Of a DNA stretch of 64,000 bases, positions 38,797-50,189 are shown one piece after another. This stretch comes from Brienomyrus brachyistius. Its lineage: Eukaryota; Chordata; Actinopteri; Osteoglossiformes; Mormyridae. The notes under the pieces were generated by a model. That model ran no database searches. It saw only the letters and a list, made by a program, of their open reading frames with translations, and was not told the origin of the DNA. The DNA is taken from positions 54,947 through 118,946 of the forward strand of contig NW_026042693.1 of NCBI RefSeq assembly GCF_023856365.1, written 5' to 3'. Numbering within the stretch: position 1 is the first letter of the stretch; each line of letters begins with the position of its first letter. Both the position numbers and the translations under genes were made by a program.

Positions 38797-40841
38797 ATGG
38801 CCAGAGACAGCCTGCTGACCATCAAAAGAAAACAACTGGATGTGCATGTCAGGTATTGGGTGAATTATGAGAATGGCTCTCGAGTGCAGTCCTGGTTCTG
38901 GGATCACAGTACATGAGCCACTCCACCGCTGAAGACTTACTGGAGAAGTTTAAGGTAAGCCATTCAATAACATTTAAACTCATTAACGAACCCATGATTT
39001 TTAAATATCCATGGTTTATCTTTACATGTGTTTAAATGGGAGAACCATATTTATTGGTAAGCATATTTTAAAGATTTTATTGCTGCTTCATGGCTTTTGC
39101 TGCAAAAAAAATAGTTCATTGAGGAAATAGAATGTTTAAGTGTTGTGTAGCAACATGTACAGCTGTTGTACAGGCAAAAACTCTGGCTCAGTCCAAAGGA
39201 GGTGGATATAGGAATGGCTGTCATCAAGGTGGGACTTCTGTGAATTCACTGGTATCTTTACATACAAATGTATCAAACAATTGTGAAGTAAAAAATATGT
39301 GAATAACATGGAGTTTGAGCTGGTTTGATATGTACAGCTGAGGTAGTGTTAACCTTGGGCTGAGTGTGCAGAAAGATTCTGGAAATTTGACAAACCATCT
39401 TTTTGTCAGAGACAGTCAGGAGCCAAAGGCAGTGGAAGTGACCTTGGTGTCCTTCAGATTAAAAAAAATTGCCAGATTGTGCTCTCAAAAATGTGCAAAA
39501 AGGCCTTGGATAAATGCCCTCTGAAGTACTCGATTGTACATGAGATGACGTGCTTGGACCCAAACAAAATGCACACCAGCCAGATAACTGCCAGCAGAAA
39601 AGGAGAAATCTCATGCAGAAGTTTGCGCAGGAGAATCGGTTGGCAGGCAGGATATCTGCTGGTAAATCATAGGATAAGAATAGGATAGTTCAGAATATTA
39701 TTTTTAAATTATGCTTTTCTTTTTTCACATCTAACTGAATCAGGGACGGATTACAAACCGGGTTAGCGGGGCCGCTGCCCAGGGGCCCTTGGGGTGCAGG
39801 GGGCCCGTGGGCCCCAAGCCCAAAACAATTTGCAACGCTTATCAGCAATGTATTTTCGTTTGTCTATTTTAGAGGGCCTACATTCTTTGATCCTCTGCCT
39901 ACAAGGTCCCCTGACCCTATAGGGAGGGTGTTTGGCTGCCAAGGGCCCTTGACTTGTGGTGGTTGTGGTGGTGGTGCAGGTGGTGGTGGTGGGGGGGGGC
40001 CTCGCGAACGTTTTACCCAGGGGCCCACACAACCCATAATCCGTCCCTGAACTGAATAGTGTTAACACGTAGATTTTAGCAGTATTTAGAAGACCGACTC
40101 TTGGTGTTTGAAAAGAAGCATCAGCCCAGTTATATTTTCTTTGATGAGCCTAGAGATATCTCAAGATTAAATTAAAATGATTGCACATTTATGGTATCAT
40201 AGGAAAATTGGGTTATAAATCACTTTCCTATTCTACATGTGATTCTGTGTATTGACATTGTTGATCTGCATCTAATCTACTGTAATTAATGTAATTACAG
40301 GTGATGCAATATCCCAGCAGTCTGATAATCACCTGCACAATGAGGCAAAAGGCTTGGATTTTATATCCTTCATTCCTTCAGCACCATCCAAAGTTGATGT
40401 CTTTTTACATCAAAAAGTTAGTGGGCCTTATCCTGACCTCTGGATGTTCTGCAAGAACTTGCTGCTGCTGTCCTATGGGCAAGCCGAAGTGGAACGAATA
40501 GAGGTGGAGACCTGCAACTTATCAGAGGAAACAGTTGTTGCACAGAGGCTTATATGCGACCATGTCAGAGTGTGTGGGGGAGCAACCAAAGCGCCTCTGA
40601 CCAAAGGTGAAAGATGAGCGAAAAGCAAAAAAGAAAACTTGAGGAACTCAAGAGGAAGAGAGTCTCACTGGAAAGTGTATGTGAGAGTTTACAAAAGGAT
40701 GCTGAGCACATGGCAGAGGAAGCAGAGAGTGCTGCTGGAACCAAAAGGGCAACATTACTTACCAAGTCCAATACTCTGAGCCGACGAGCGAAGGAGGAGA
40801 AAGAGCAGTTGGTGGTCTTAAATGCAGATACTGAAGAATAG
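38797..40841 (+). pseudogene. Transposase-like gene remnant, unit 9
   Basis: No difference from unit 1 noticed. Confidence 0.75.
39741..40049. mobile_element. hAT-type MITE, unit 9
   Basis: 309-bp copy, target duplication intact. Confidence 0.93.
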
Positions 40842-41953
40842 GCTACTGAACTGTGACTCCTAACACATCAAGAGTGAATCGGTGGAAACAAAAATATTTA
40901 GGTTCTTTGCATTTTTGGAGTATTTTACTTTCTGTGCCTGTTTGTACATTGTTCACAGCCATAATACTTTATAATTACAAGGTAGTTTTATGTTAGAGCT
41001 CTTGCTCCAATAAATATGTGCCTTGTAATTAACTAAATTCTAGGCTATTCAGTTTTTTTTGCCCTCGTGATGGTCGTGGGTTGTGAAAAAAGCCTTCTTC
41101 TTAGGGGTACCGCTGGGGCCAGCCGGGCGTATGTCGTGGCTTCAGTGAGTACTTATGTTTGTCATGCTGCCTGTGTACTTTATAGCGGCACAACATATTT
41201 CTGCAAATTGCATGCGTCAAATTGTCTGTCTCTCTTAAAAAATATGAAGTGTCACCAAAATTTTAAACGGGGAATCAATCTCAATGAAAAATATTCGTCA
41301 AGTAACGTTTCTAAAATAATATAGACATACTAATAATTATATATTAATAAATCGGATGAACGATGCATCCCAAATTGTATCCGCTGCGCACTTCTTAATC
41401 AGGGCAATCGCATCGTGGAGGTTTCTGCAGACGCCCAAAAAGACTTACTTAAGAAAACTGTTGCATGATAATTTGTACCATTTTCAAGGGTGGGGGGCGT
41501 GCAGTAGATGCCCCCTTTATTTTTGTGCTTCTGCCGTTCAAACCGAGCAGCACTGAGTTTGTCATGGCACCTGACGCCAAATCTACTGCTTAGCTGCTAC
41601 AGACAGAACTATCTTCAAATCACCACTAGGGGGTGTCAATGCTGCAGCTTCGTTCTATGGTTGATCTTTTTCAAAGACAGTTTTTTTTCTCTCTCTCCAC
41701 ATAATCAACTTAACTGATTAGCGTGCTTTCATAGTAATGGTTTTTAATCCGTGTTAATCTTCTGAACAATGACTAGTAAAGGTTCTATGAGGTTGTCCTA
41801 CTTACTATGGATTTTAAGTTTTTTATCAAGGTGTTAAAACGTACCACAGTTGCCAGTCCTGTGTTTTATGTCTAGCAATTTGTACAGTTTGCGTGTTCGC
41901 GAAAACGACTTCATTTATTTTATAATATATATATATATATTATATTATATAGT

Positions 41954-42025
41954 TGCTGGATAGTGTAGTGGTAAGATCGCCGCCTTTCACACGGGAGACC
42001 GGGGTTCGAATCCCGGTTGTGGCCA
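41954..42025 (+). tRNA. tRNA-like sequence, linker 9
   Basis: Full-length + strand copy. Confidence 0.7.
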
Positions 42026-43317
42026 GAAACAACTGCTATCACAACTAGAGATTGATGAGGTACAACACGATTGCTACGACAAGGGGGAGCCAGGACGACA
42101 GGTCAGGGGGGAGATATCATCATCCCCACATTCCGAGATTATATACATACATATATTATATACATACATACATATATACATATACATATATATTAGTAGG
42201 CTGAGAAATAAGAAATAAGCTAAGCTGGAAACCTGGACCCTCCGAATGCGTGAAGTACCCTCAGAAGGTCTACTAGAAGATGTACGTAGAAGACTACTAC
42301 AGATCAGCTGATCTACACCACAGCAACAGTGATTTGTACAGTTTGCGTGTTCGCGAAAACGACCGTCTTTGAAGACTCCGTAAATCTCCGTATAATAATA
42401 TATATCTACGGGAACGAGAAAGGAGAAAGATAAAAATAATAAGAGAATAAAGAATAAAATAATAAGAGAAAAATAGAATAGTTCTCGTCATTAGTGAACG
42501 TGTGTATCGTGGACAGTAATCAATAGTAATCAATGTTATTATAACGTCTAAAAAGTCTGTCGATAAGAAAATAAATGAAGTCGTTTTCGCGAACAGGGGC
42601 CGGACCGACTGTAGGGGGCGTGGCCAGAGACAGCCTGCTGACCATATATTTTATATATTTATATTTATATTATATTTTATATAATTTATATTATTTTATA
42701 TTTCCTGTCTTAAAATGTAAGGGATACTGGAGCCTGGTTGCGGTGGTGGGATGGCTCACGGCGGGTGCCGGAAAATTTCCTTTATTTTCAAATCCAAACC
42801 TTGACAGGTATGCTGCTGTTCCAAATCATGGGTGCATGTTACAAGTGCGGAACATATTTTAACTTAGTACTAACTTAGCATCATATTTGATCTGATTCGA
42901 CTGAATATCCCAGGTTTCCATCTCTCATGCATCTGGTGTGACGGGAACGAGAAAGGAGAAAGGAGAAAGCAGAGAACAAGAACAAGATTTGTAAATGGGA
43001 CCCCCGGCATGAAAAATAGAATAGTTCTCGTCATTAGTGAACATGTGTCTCGTCATTGTGTATCATGGACAGTAAGAGGGGGATCAATAGAGTGTTGTTA
43101 TTATAACGTCTAAAAAGTCTGTCGATAAATCAATAAGAAAATAAATGTGATTTGAAAATAAAGGAAATTTTCCGGCACCCGCCGTGAGCCATCCCACCAC
43201 CGCAACCAGGCTCCAGTATCCCTTACATTTTAAGACAGGAAATATAAAATAATATAAATTATATAAAATATAATATAAATATAAATATAAATATATAAAA
43301 TATATAAAATATATTTT

Positions 43318-43389
43318 TGGCCACAACCGGGATTCGAACCCCGGTCTCCCGTGTGAAAGGCGGCGATCTTACCACTACACTATCCAGCA
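43318..43389 (-). tRNA. tRNA-like sequence, linker 9
   Basis: Full-length - strand copy. Confidence 0.68.
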
Positions 43390-43666
43390 ACTATATAATA
43401 TAAGGGAGATTTACGGGAAAATACTAATACGGGAGGACGGCGGGAAAGAGAAGTAAAATACGGTAGTTTCCCGGCCAAAACGGGAGACTTGACAGCTATG
43501 GCTGTCTCTGGCCACGCCCCCTACAGTCGGTCCGGCCCCTGTTCGCGTGTTCGCGAAAACGACTTCATTTATTTTCTTATTGATTTATCGACAGACTTTT
43601 TAGACGTTATAATAACAACACTCTATTGATCCCCCTCTTACTGTCCATGATACACAATGACGAGAC

Positions 43667-45711
43667 ATGGCCAGAGACAGCCTGCTGACCATCAAAAGAA
43701 AACAACTGGATGTGCATGTCAGGTATTGGGTGAATTATGAGAATGGCTCTCGAGTGCAGTCCTGGTTCTGGGATCACAGTACATGAGCCACTCCACCGCT
43801 GAAGACTTACTGGAGAAGTTTAAGGTAAGCCATTCAATAACATTTAAACTCATTAACGAACCCATGATTTTTAAATATCCATGGTTTATCTTTACATGTG
43901 TTTAAATGGGAGAACCATATTTATTGGTAAGCATATTTTAAAGATTTTATTGCTGCTTCATGGCTTTTGCTGCAAAAAAAATAGTTCATTGAGGAAATAG
44001 AATGTTTAAGTGTTGTGTAGCAACATGTACAGCTGTTGTACAGGCAAAAACTCTGGCTCAGTCCAAAGGAGGTGGATATAGGAATGGCTGTCATCAAGGT
44101 GGGACTTCTGTGAATTCACTGGTATCTTTACATACAAATGTATCAAACAATTGTGAAGTAAAAAATATGTGAATAACATGGAGTTTGAGCTGGTTTGATA
44201 TGTACAGCTGAGGTAGTGTTAACCTTGGGCTGAGTGTGCAGAAAGATTCTGGAAATTTGACAAACCATCTTTTTGTCAGAGACAGTCAGGAGCCAAAGGC
44301 AGTGGAAGTGACCTTGGTGTCCTTCAGATTAAAAAAAATTGCCAGATTGTGCTCTCAAAAATGTGCAAAAAGGCCTTGGATAAATGCCCTCTGAAGTACT
44401 CGATTGTACATGAGATGACGTGCTTGGACCCAAACAAAATGCACACCAGCCAGATAACTGCCAGCAGAAAAGGAGAAATCTCATGCAGAAGTTTGCGCAG
44501 GAGAATCGGTTGGCAGGCAGGATATCTGCTGGTAAATCATAGGATAAGAATAGGATAGTTCAGAATATTATTTTTAAATTATGCTTTTCTTTTTTCACAT
44601 CTAACTGAATCAGGGACGGATTACAAACCGGGTTAGCGGGGCCGCTGCCCAGGGGCCCTTGGGGTGCAGGGGGCCCGTGGGCCCCAAGCCCAAAACAATT
44701 TGCAACGCTTATCAGCAATGTATTTTCGTTTGTCTATTTTAGAGGGCCTACATTCTTTGATCCTCTGCCTACAAGGTCCCCTGACCCTATAGGGAGGGTG
44801 TTTGGCTGCCAAGGGCCCTTGACTTGTGGTGGTTGTGGTGGTGGTGCAGGTGGTGGTGGTGGGGGGGGGCCTCGCGAACGTTTTACCCAGGGGCCCACAC
44901 AACCCATAATCCGTCCCTGAACTGAATAGTGTTAACACGTAGATTTTAGCAGTATTTAGAAGACCGACTCTTGGTGTTTGAAAAGAAGCATCAGCCCAGT
45001 TATATTTTCTTTGATGAGCCTAGAGATATCTCAAGATTAAATTAAAATGATTGCACATTTATGGTATCATAGGAAAATTGGGTTATAAATCACTTTCCTA
45101 TTCTACATGTGATTCTGTGTATTGACATTGTTGATCTGCATCTAATCTACTGTAATTAATGTAATTACAGGTGATGCAATATCCCAGCAGTCTGATAATC
45201 ACCTGCACAATGAGGCAAAAGGCTTGGATTTTATATCCTTCATTCCTTCAGCACCATCCAAAGTTGATGTCTTTTTACATCAAAAAGTTAGTGGGCCTTA
45301 TCCTGACCTCTGGATGTTCTGCAAGAACTTGCTGCTGCTGTCCTATGGGCAAGCCGAAGTGGAACGAATAGAGGTGGAGACCTGCAACTTATCAGAGGAA
45401 ACAGTTGTTGCACAGAGGCTTATATGCGACCATGTCAGAGTGTGTGGGGGAGCAACCAAAGCGCCTCTGACCAAAGGTGAAAGATGAGCGAAAAGCAAAA
45501 AAGAAAACTTGAGGAACTCAAGAGGAAGAGAGTCTCACTGGAAAGTGTATGTGAGAGTTTACAAAAGGATGCTGAGCACATGGCAGAGGAAGCAGAGAGT
45601 GCTGCTGGAACCAAAAGGGCAACATTACTTACCAAGTCCAATACTCTGAGCCGACGAGCGAAGGAGGAGAAAGAGCAGTTGGTGGTCTTAAATGCAGATA
45701 CTGAAGAATAG
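43667..45711 (+). pseudogene. Transposase-like gene remnant, unit 10
   Basis: Last copy before the array edge; no difference from unit 1 noticed. Confidence 0.75.
44611..44919. mobile_element. hAT-type MITE, unit 10
   Basis: 309-bp copy, target duplication intact. Confidence 0.93.
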
Positions 45712-46760
45712 GCTACTGAACTGTGACTCCTAACACATCAAGAGTGAATCGGTGGAAACAAAAATATTTAGGTTCTTTGCATTTTTGGAGTATTTTACTT
45801 TCTGTGCCTGTTTGTACATTGTTCACAGCCATAATACTTTATAATTACAAGGTAGTTTTATGTTAGAGCTCTTGCTCCAATAAATATGTGCCTTGTAATT
45901 AACTAAATTCTAGGCTATTCAGTTTTTTTTGCCCTCGTGATGGTCGTGGGTTGTGAAAAAAGCCTTCTTCTTAGGGGTACCGCTGGGGCCAGCCGGGCGT
46001 ATGTCGTGGCTTCAGTGAGTACTTATGTTTGTCATGCTGCCTGTGTACTTTATAGCGGCACAACATATTTCTGCAAATTGCATGCGTCAAATTGTCTGTC
46101 TCTCTTAAAAAATATGAAGTGTCACCAAAATTTTAAACGGGGAATCAATCTCAATGAAAAATATTCGTCAAGTAACGTTTCTAAAATAATATAGACATAC
46201 TAATAATTATATATTAATAAATCGGATGAACGATGCATCCCAAATTGTATCCGCTGCGCACTTCTTAATCAGGGCAATCGCATCGTGGAGGTTTCTGCAG
46301 ACGCCCAAAAAGACTTACTTAAGAAAACTGTTGCATGATAATTTGTACCATTTTCAAGGGTGGGGGGCGTGCAGTAGATGCCCCCTTTATTTTTGTGCTT
46401 CTGCCGTTCAAACCGAGCAGCACTGAGTTTGTCATGGCACCTGACGCCAAATCTACTGCTTAGCTGCTACAGACAGAACTATCTTCAAATCACCACTAGG
46501 GGGTGTCAATGCTGCAGCTTCGTTCTATGGTTGATCTTTTTCAAAGACAGTTTTTTTTCTCTCTCTCCACATAATCAACTTAACTGATTAGCGTGCTTTC
46601 ATAGTAATGGTTTTTAATCCGTGTTAATCTTCTGAACAATGACTAGTAAAGGTTCTATGAGGTTGTCCTACTTACTATGGATTTTAAGTTTTTTATCAAG
46701 GTGTTAAAACGTACCACAGTTGCCAGTCCTGTGTTTTATGTCTAGCAATTTGTACAGTTT

Positions 46761-46982
46761 CTTCAGTATAAACACATGCCATGATCTGTGAGAATCTCCT
46801 CCAGAACTCTGCATTTCCTCAAGATCTTTTTGTAATATTGCATCATGGCACTGCTCAGAACAACACAGATGGTGCATAACAACACAAGGGAGTACAAGAC
46901 AACATGGTGCAGAAACAGTGCGATACAAAGCAGGACAAAACTGGATGATACGTGGTCAGTGGTGGATAAAGTGCAGTAACAG
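46761..46982. other. Single-copy flank of the array
   Basis: Begins at GTACAGTTT|CTTCAG, where the boundary motif would be expected. No gene recognised. A - strand frame (46704-46928) crosses the junction, but its core part is repeated ten times without coding signs. Confidence 0.5.
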
Positions 46983-47252
46983 CTGTACAGTGCAGCTGCC
47001 GTGGAAATGACTGTTACAGGGGATGCAAAAGCTGCAGGTTTGAATTGTTTGGCGAATGAAGCTGTTCATGAATCTGCTAGTCAGTGTTTGTGGATGGTGG
47101 TCAGAGTCCTGGATTATAGACTGAACCTTGTTACTGTGGCAGTTAAAGTACAGCTGGTCAATGGAGGGCAGTTCAGTGCGAATGATGTTCTTAACAGACT
47201 TCGCAATGTACTGCCTTCCTGTCATGTGGCTCCACCATACCATAGTACTACT
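46983..47252 (+). CDS. Candidate exon, unidentified protein
   Basis: A 270-bp open stretch between AACAG and a good donor ACT|GTAAGA, phase 0 at both ends. The reading begins LYSAAAVEMTVTGDAKAAG and contains VKVQLVNGGQFSANDVLN near its end. The sequence is less repetitive than its surroundings. I do not recognise the family. The upstream acceptor lacks a clear pyrimidine tract, and no neighbouring exon was found, so it could equally be a fragment of an unknown transposon. Confidence 0.25.
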
Positions 47253-47260
47253 GTAAGAAC

Positions 47261-48273
47261 TAGGGATGTAACGATACATTCAACTCACCATTTGATACGA
47301 TTCACGATTCTGAGTTCACGATACAATTTTCTCATTTTTTGCAGAATGAGCTGCAGACAAATATATTCAAAAATATTCTTATATTTATCTTTCTGAACTG
47401 TTGACACTGTTGTGAACAGTGCAACTGAATTTGAATAAAATACTGTTGAAAAAAATCCCAAATCAAAATAAGTAAATAAAAAAAAATAAATCAAATAAAT
47501 AAGCTAAGGTTTGCATGTGCAGGTTTTTAGCGTGCTTTGCCCTTTTAATAATCTTCACTCAGCTCACGGTGGTGCCAGTGGACCTGTTTGTGTATGTTAT
47601 CAGTCTATTACAATGTTTGCATGCAGTTTATGTCTTGTCTGTGCTTTTCTCGCTGTTTCCTCCTCGTTTGTGATTACCGGAAAGCTAATATGCTGCCACA
47701 CCGCCAATTGAAGATCGGGCGGTGCGTCCATCCATCCATTTTCTGAAACCACTTAATCCCAACTGGGATCGCGGGGGAGACCGGAGCCTATCCCGGGAAC
47801 AAGGGGCGCAGACAGGAACCAAGCCCAGGCAGTCACCTACACACCGCAGGTCGCACACACTCACACAACTACAGGGCCAATTTAGACTCACCAGTCAACC
47901 TATCCTGCATGCTTTTGGACTGTGGGAGGAACCTGGAGTCCCCGGCGAAAACGGGGAGAGCATGCGAACTCCACACAGAAAGGGCCCTGGACCGAAGCCA
48001 GCACTAACCACTGTGCCGTCCTCAGTTTCAAATTCATTCATCATCTCGCGTTCGCTCAAAACCAAAAACTGACGTACGATGTCGACGTGATACGCAGTGA
48101 CATCTGACGTCAAACTCACATTGTGAAATCAAATGTAATATTACACCAGTTTTTCTGTTAAAGTACTGTGAAGTACTCCTACAATAGTGATTCATTTTCC
48201 ACATCAGCCGGTTTAAATCTTCATGCATTTGCACCGATTTTTAACTGATTTGTGATTCATCATTACATGCCAG
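47261..48273. mobile_element. Possible hAT-like non-autonomous element (TAGGGATGTAACGAT end)
   Basis: Left end TAGGGATGTAACGAT and right end ATCATTACATGCCAG are imperfect inverted repeats (11 of 15 positions). The left end resembles a common fish DNA-transposon terminus. The interior is AT-rich and contains an older SINE copy. No 8-bp target duplication is visible, so the element is degraded or the ends are slightly misplaced. Confidence 0.45.
47727..48020 (-). mobile_element. tRNA-derived SINE, older diverged copy
   Basis: Reverse orientation. The tail TCCATCCATCCATT leads, followed by the conserved AGCCTATCCCGGGAACAAGG and TTTTGGACTGTGGGAGGAACC blocks. The tRNA-related head is lost around GTGCCGTC. 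More diverged than the other copies in the window. Confidence 0.8.
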
Positions 48274-48589
48274 GGCCAGCAGCTCTGCATGGCTCGACCC
48301 TCATAAACATTCTCCACACATGCTGTTCAGGCAGTGGCCACAGAAATTCCCCCAGTGAACTTTATGCTTTCTGTCGGAGAGTATGCTGTGTTCTGGCCTT
48401 AAACCCTGCATACTACTTTGCAGACTTTGATCCTCTTAACAACAATTGGCATTTCTGGTGGCTGAATATCCATCCATCCGTCATCCAACTGCATGCTTAA
48501 AAGCTGTGAATAATAGTAATAATTCTTAAAATTGCAACTATCTAGAATTTCAGCCTAGTTACTCAGCTAAATTACTATTTAAACCTAGA
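48274..48589. other. Low-copy stretch with an unassigned ORF
   Basis: A + strand open frame runs to a stop at 48498-48500 and includes ELYAFCRRVCCVLALNPAYY. It is cysteine- and aromatic-rich, has no recognised motif and no convincing splice partner. The remainder is AT-rich with nothing visible. Confidence 0.3.
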
Positions 48590-48601
48590 ATAATTTCTAT
48601 A

Positions 48602-48956
48602 AGGGGCGGCATGGTGGTGCAGTGGTTAGCACTGTCGCCTCACACCTCTGGGACCCGGGTTCGTGTCTCCGCCTGGGTCACATGTGTGTGGAGTTTGCAT
48701 GTTCTCCCCATGTCGTTGTGGGGTTTCCTCTGGGTACTCCGGTTTCCCCCCACAGTCCAAAAACATGCTGGGGCTAATTGGAGTTGCTGAATTGCCCGTA
48801 GGTGTGTGTGTGTGAGTGGATGGTGTGTGAGTGTGCCCTGCGATGGGCTGGCCCCCCATCCTGGGTTGTTCCCTGCCTCGTGCCCATTGATTCTGGGATA
48901 GGCTCCGGACCCCCCGCGACCCAATAGGATAAGCGGTTTGGAAAATGGATGGATGG
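48602..48956 (+). mobile_element. tRNA-derived SINE, full length
   Basis: 355 bp flanked by a perfect 12-bp target duplication ATAATTTCTATA (48590-48601, 48957-48968). The head GGGGCGGCATGGTGGTGCAG carries box A TGGTGCAGTGG and box B-like GGTTCGTGTCT. The body has the TCCCCCCACAGTCCAAAAAC block, and the 3' tail is GGATGGATGG, as in SINEs that use an L2-type LINE. Confidence 0.93.
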
Positions 48957-48968
48957 ATAATTTCTATA

Positions 48969-50189
48969 TGTGTGATAGAATCAAAAAATATTTTGTTTTA
49001 CATATAAATCTTCACAAGGTGTATTACACATGGTATTCCCGACACCGCCACCCCAACAGATGCTTTGTTTGTTAAGACAATAGCTCAGAAAGTGGTTGAT
49101 CGATCTTTTGCAGCTTTTACCAAGGTTTGTACAAGCCAAAATTAAATTTTGAAACGGATCCCTGCCACACCCTGCCCTCCTGAACCTCCCGTTTCCTCCC
49201 TAGTGTGGTATAACGTGCCATGCCTGTTCCGCGTTTGTTTTACCTCTCCTTCCTGCCCTTGTGTTACTCATTTCAGGTGCCTCTAGTTTGCTCCCTGCTT
49301 AGCCTTGTATAAATGTGCTTCTCAGTCCTGCCTTTAATGTTGCTGCTGCTGTTTGCCTGTGTGTTCTTCCCTGCTTATGATTCCCCCGTGATCCAGTTGT
49401 GATCCAGTTGTCTTCATATCATGTATTCACATTCCTCAGCTGAGAGTGAACAAAGTTCTGTGGAAAGTATCTGACTACAGATAGACTTTCACCCAGTTCT
49501 CTGCGGGAGCTCTGATTACAGAGTGACTCCCCGACTACTTCTGAAGCCCTTCCTTAAGTATCCAGACCAGGTGATGGCATGTTTCTGAAGACTGACTAAT
49601 TTCGGTCAATGGTTAATTTTAGGGGCATTGCTGACCTTGGTTCTCAAGTCCCCAGCCAATCAGATCACTTTAGGGGGTGGTTGTAATTCCCTTGTTCTAC
49701 CATGAGAGAATCTCTCTCAGTTTGGTGGGTTGAGCCGAAGTTTCTGTATTTCTCTTAGGAAAAGCTATACTGCCTTAAATCTGAGAGTATAATACTCCTC
49801 GTCTCATGCCTATTCAAACGAGACCAAACATGCGTGTATTTGTCCCTAACATCTATGTGTGCTGAGTTATCCTGTTTATAGTGGAAAAGGTGTCTGTGTC
49901 TGGAGGCTGACAGCTGTTGTTGCTGTGGATTGATTGTGGAACTCTGGTCACTCCGGGGGTGAAAGGTCTTGCTTTTTCTGTGCTGCTCCAGTTATTCCTA
50001 TCCAGTCTCTCAGGAGCCGGCAGGCCTTTGCCTTCCTTAAAAGGGGTGGTTTGACGAGTTGAGTCCAGTCTTGCCTGGGCCAGCGGAGCTCTGAAATAGA
50101 CTGATGCAGGCTGATCAGAGTTGGGGCCTGCAGGACCTATAAGTTTTATGTCCTTACAGAATGTAAGTGGCATCATACTAAACTAGTGG
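48969..50189. other. Repeat-rich intergenic stretch, no gene identified
   Basis: About 49160-49440 is C/T-rich with a TATAAA-like GTATAAATGTGC (49308-49319) and CTCCCTGCTTAG-type blocks reminiscent of fish LTRs, but no LTR ends or target duplication are visible. GTGATCCAGTT is tandemly duplicated near 49388. Nothing recognisable from 49450 to 50189. Confidence 0.4.

Larger units (their letters stand above)
41907..43544. repeat. Linker 9 (boundary-motif insertion)
   Basis: Full tRNA-like pair and arms (42644-42793, 43150-43317). At 42333-42361 a copy of the core end plus boundary motif (TTGTACAGTTTGCGTGTTCG...) replaces CCTGGAGCCGGA found in the other linkers. About 17 bp (GAATACAAGAGCAGCTGACCT region) are missing near 42200, and AATCAATAGT is duplicated near 42520. 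Confidence 0.88.
1..46760 (+). repeat. Macrosatellite array, ten units of 4.2-4.9 kb
   Basis: Head-to-tail array. Conserved cores lie at 1088-4319, 5688-8919, 10526-13758, 15394-18625, 19587-22818, 24424-27655, 29259-32490, 34075-37306, 38675-41906 and 43545-46760. Periods measured at one fixed core site are 4600, 4838, 4868, 4193, 4837, 4835, 4816, 4600 and 4870. Cores begin with and are followed by the 16-mer GCGTGTTCGCGAAAAC, except the last, which runs straight into single-copy sequence at 46761. Base 1 falls one base inside this 16-mer, so another core very probably lies to the left. Core differences I noticed are single bases at 7327, 31996 and 35214 and one extra G near 11850. Length variation sits in the linkers. 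Confidence 0.97.

Noticed and set aside
1..46760. CRISPR array or rDNA-type array
   Set aside because: The period is 4-5 kb, there are no short spacer-repeat alternations and no rRNA sequence. The genome is eukaryotic.
47685..48119. Overlapping frames of 61-116 codons on both strands
   Set aside because: They are translations of the SINE body; the same peptides recur at 48626-48924, 54523-54957, 57553-58109 and 59124-59423.
49853..50176. 107-codon - strand frame
   Set aside because: No domain, splice context or conservation signal visible.
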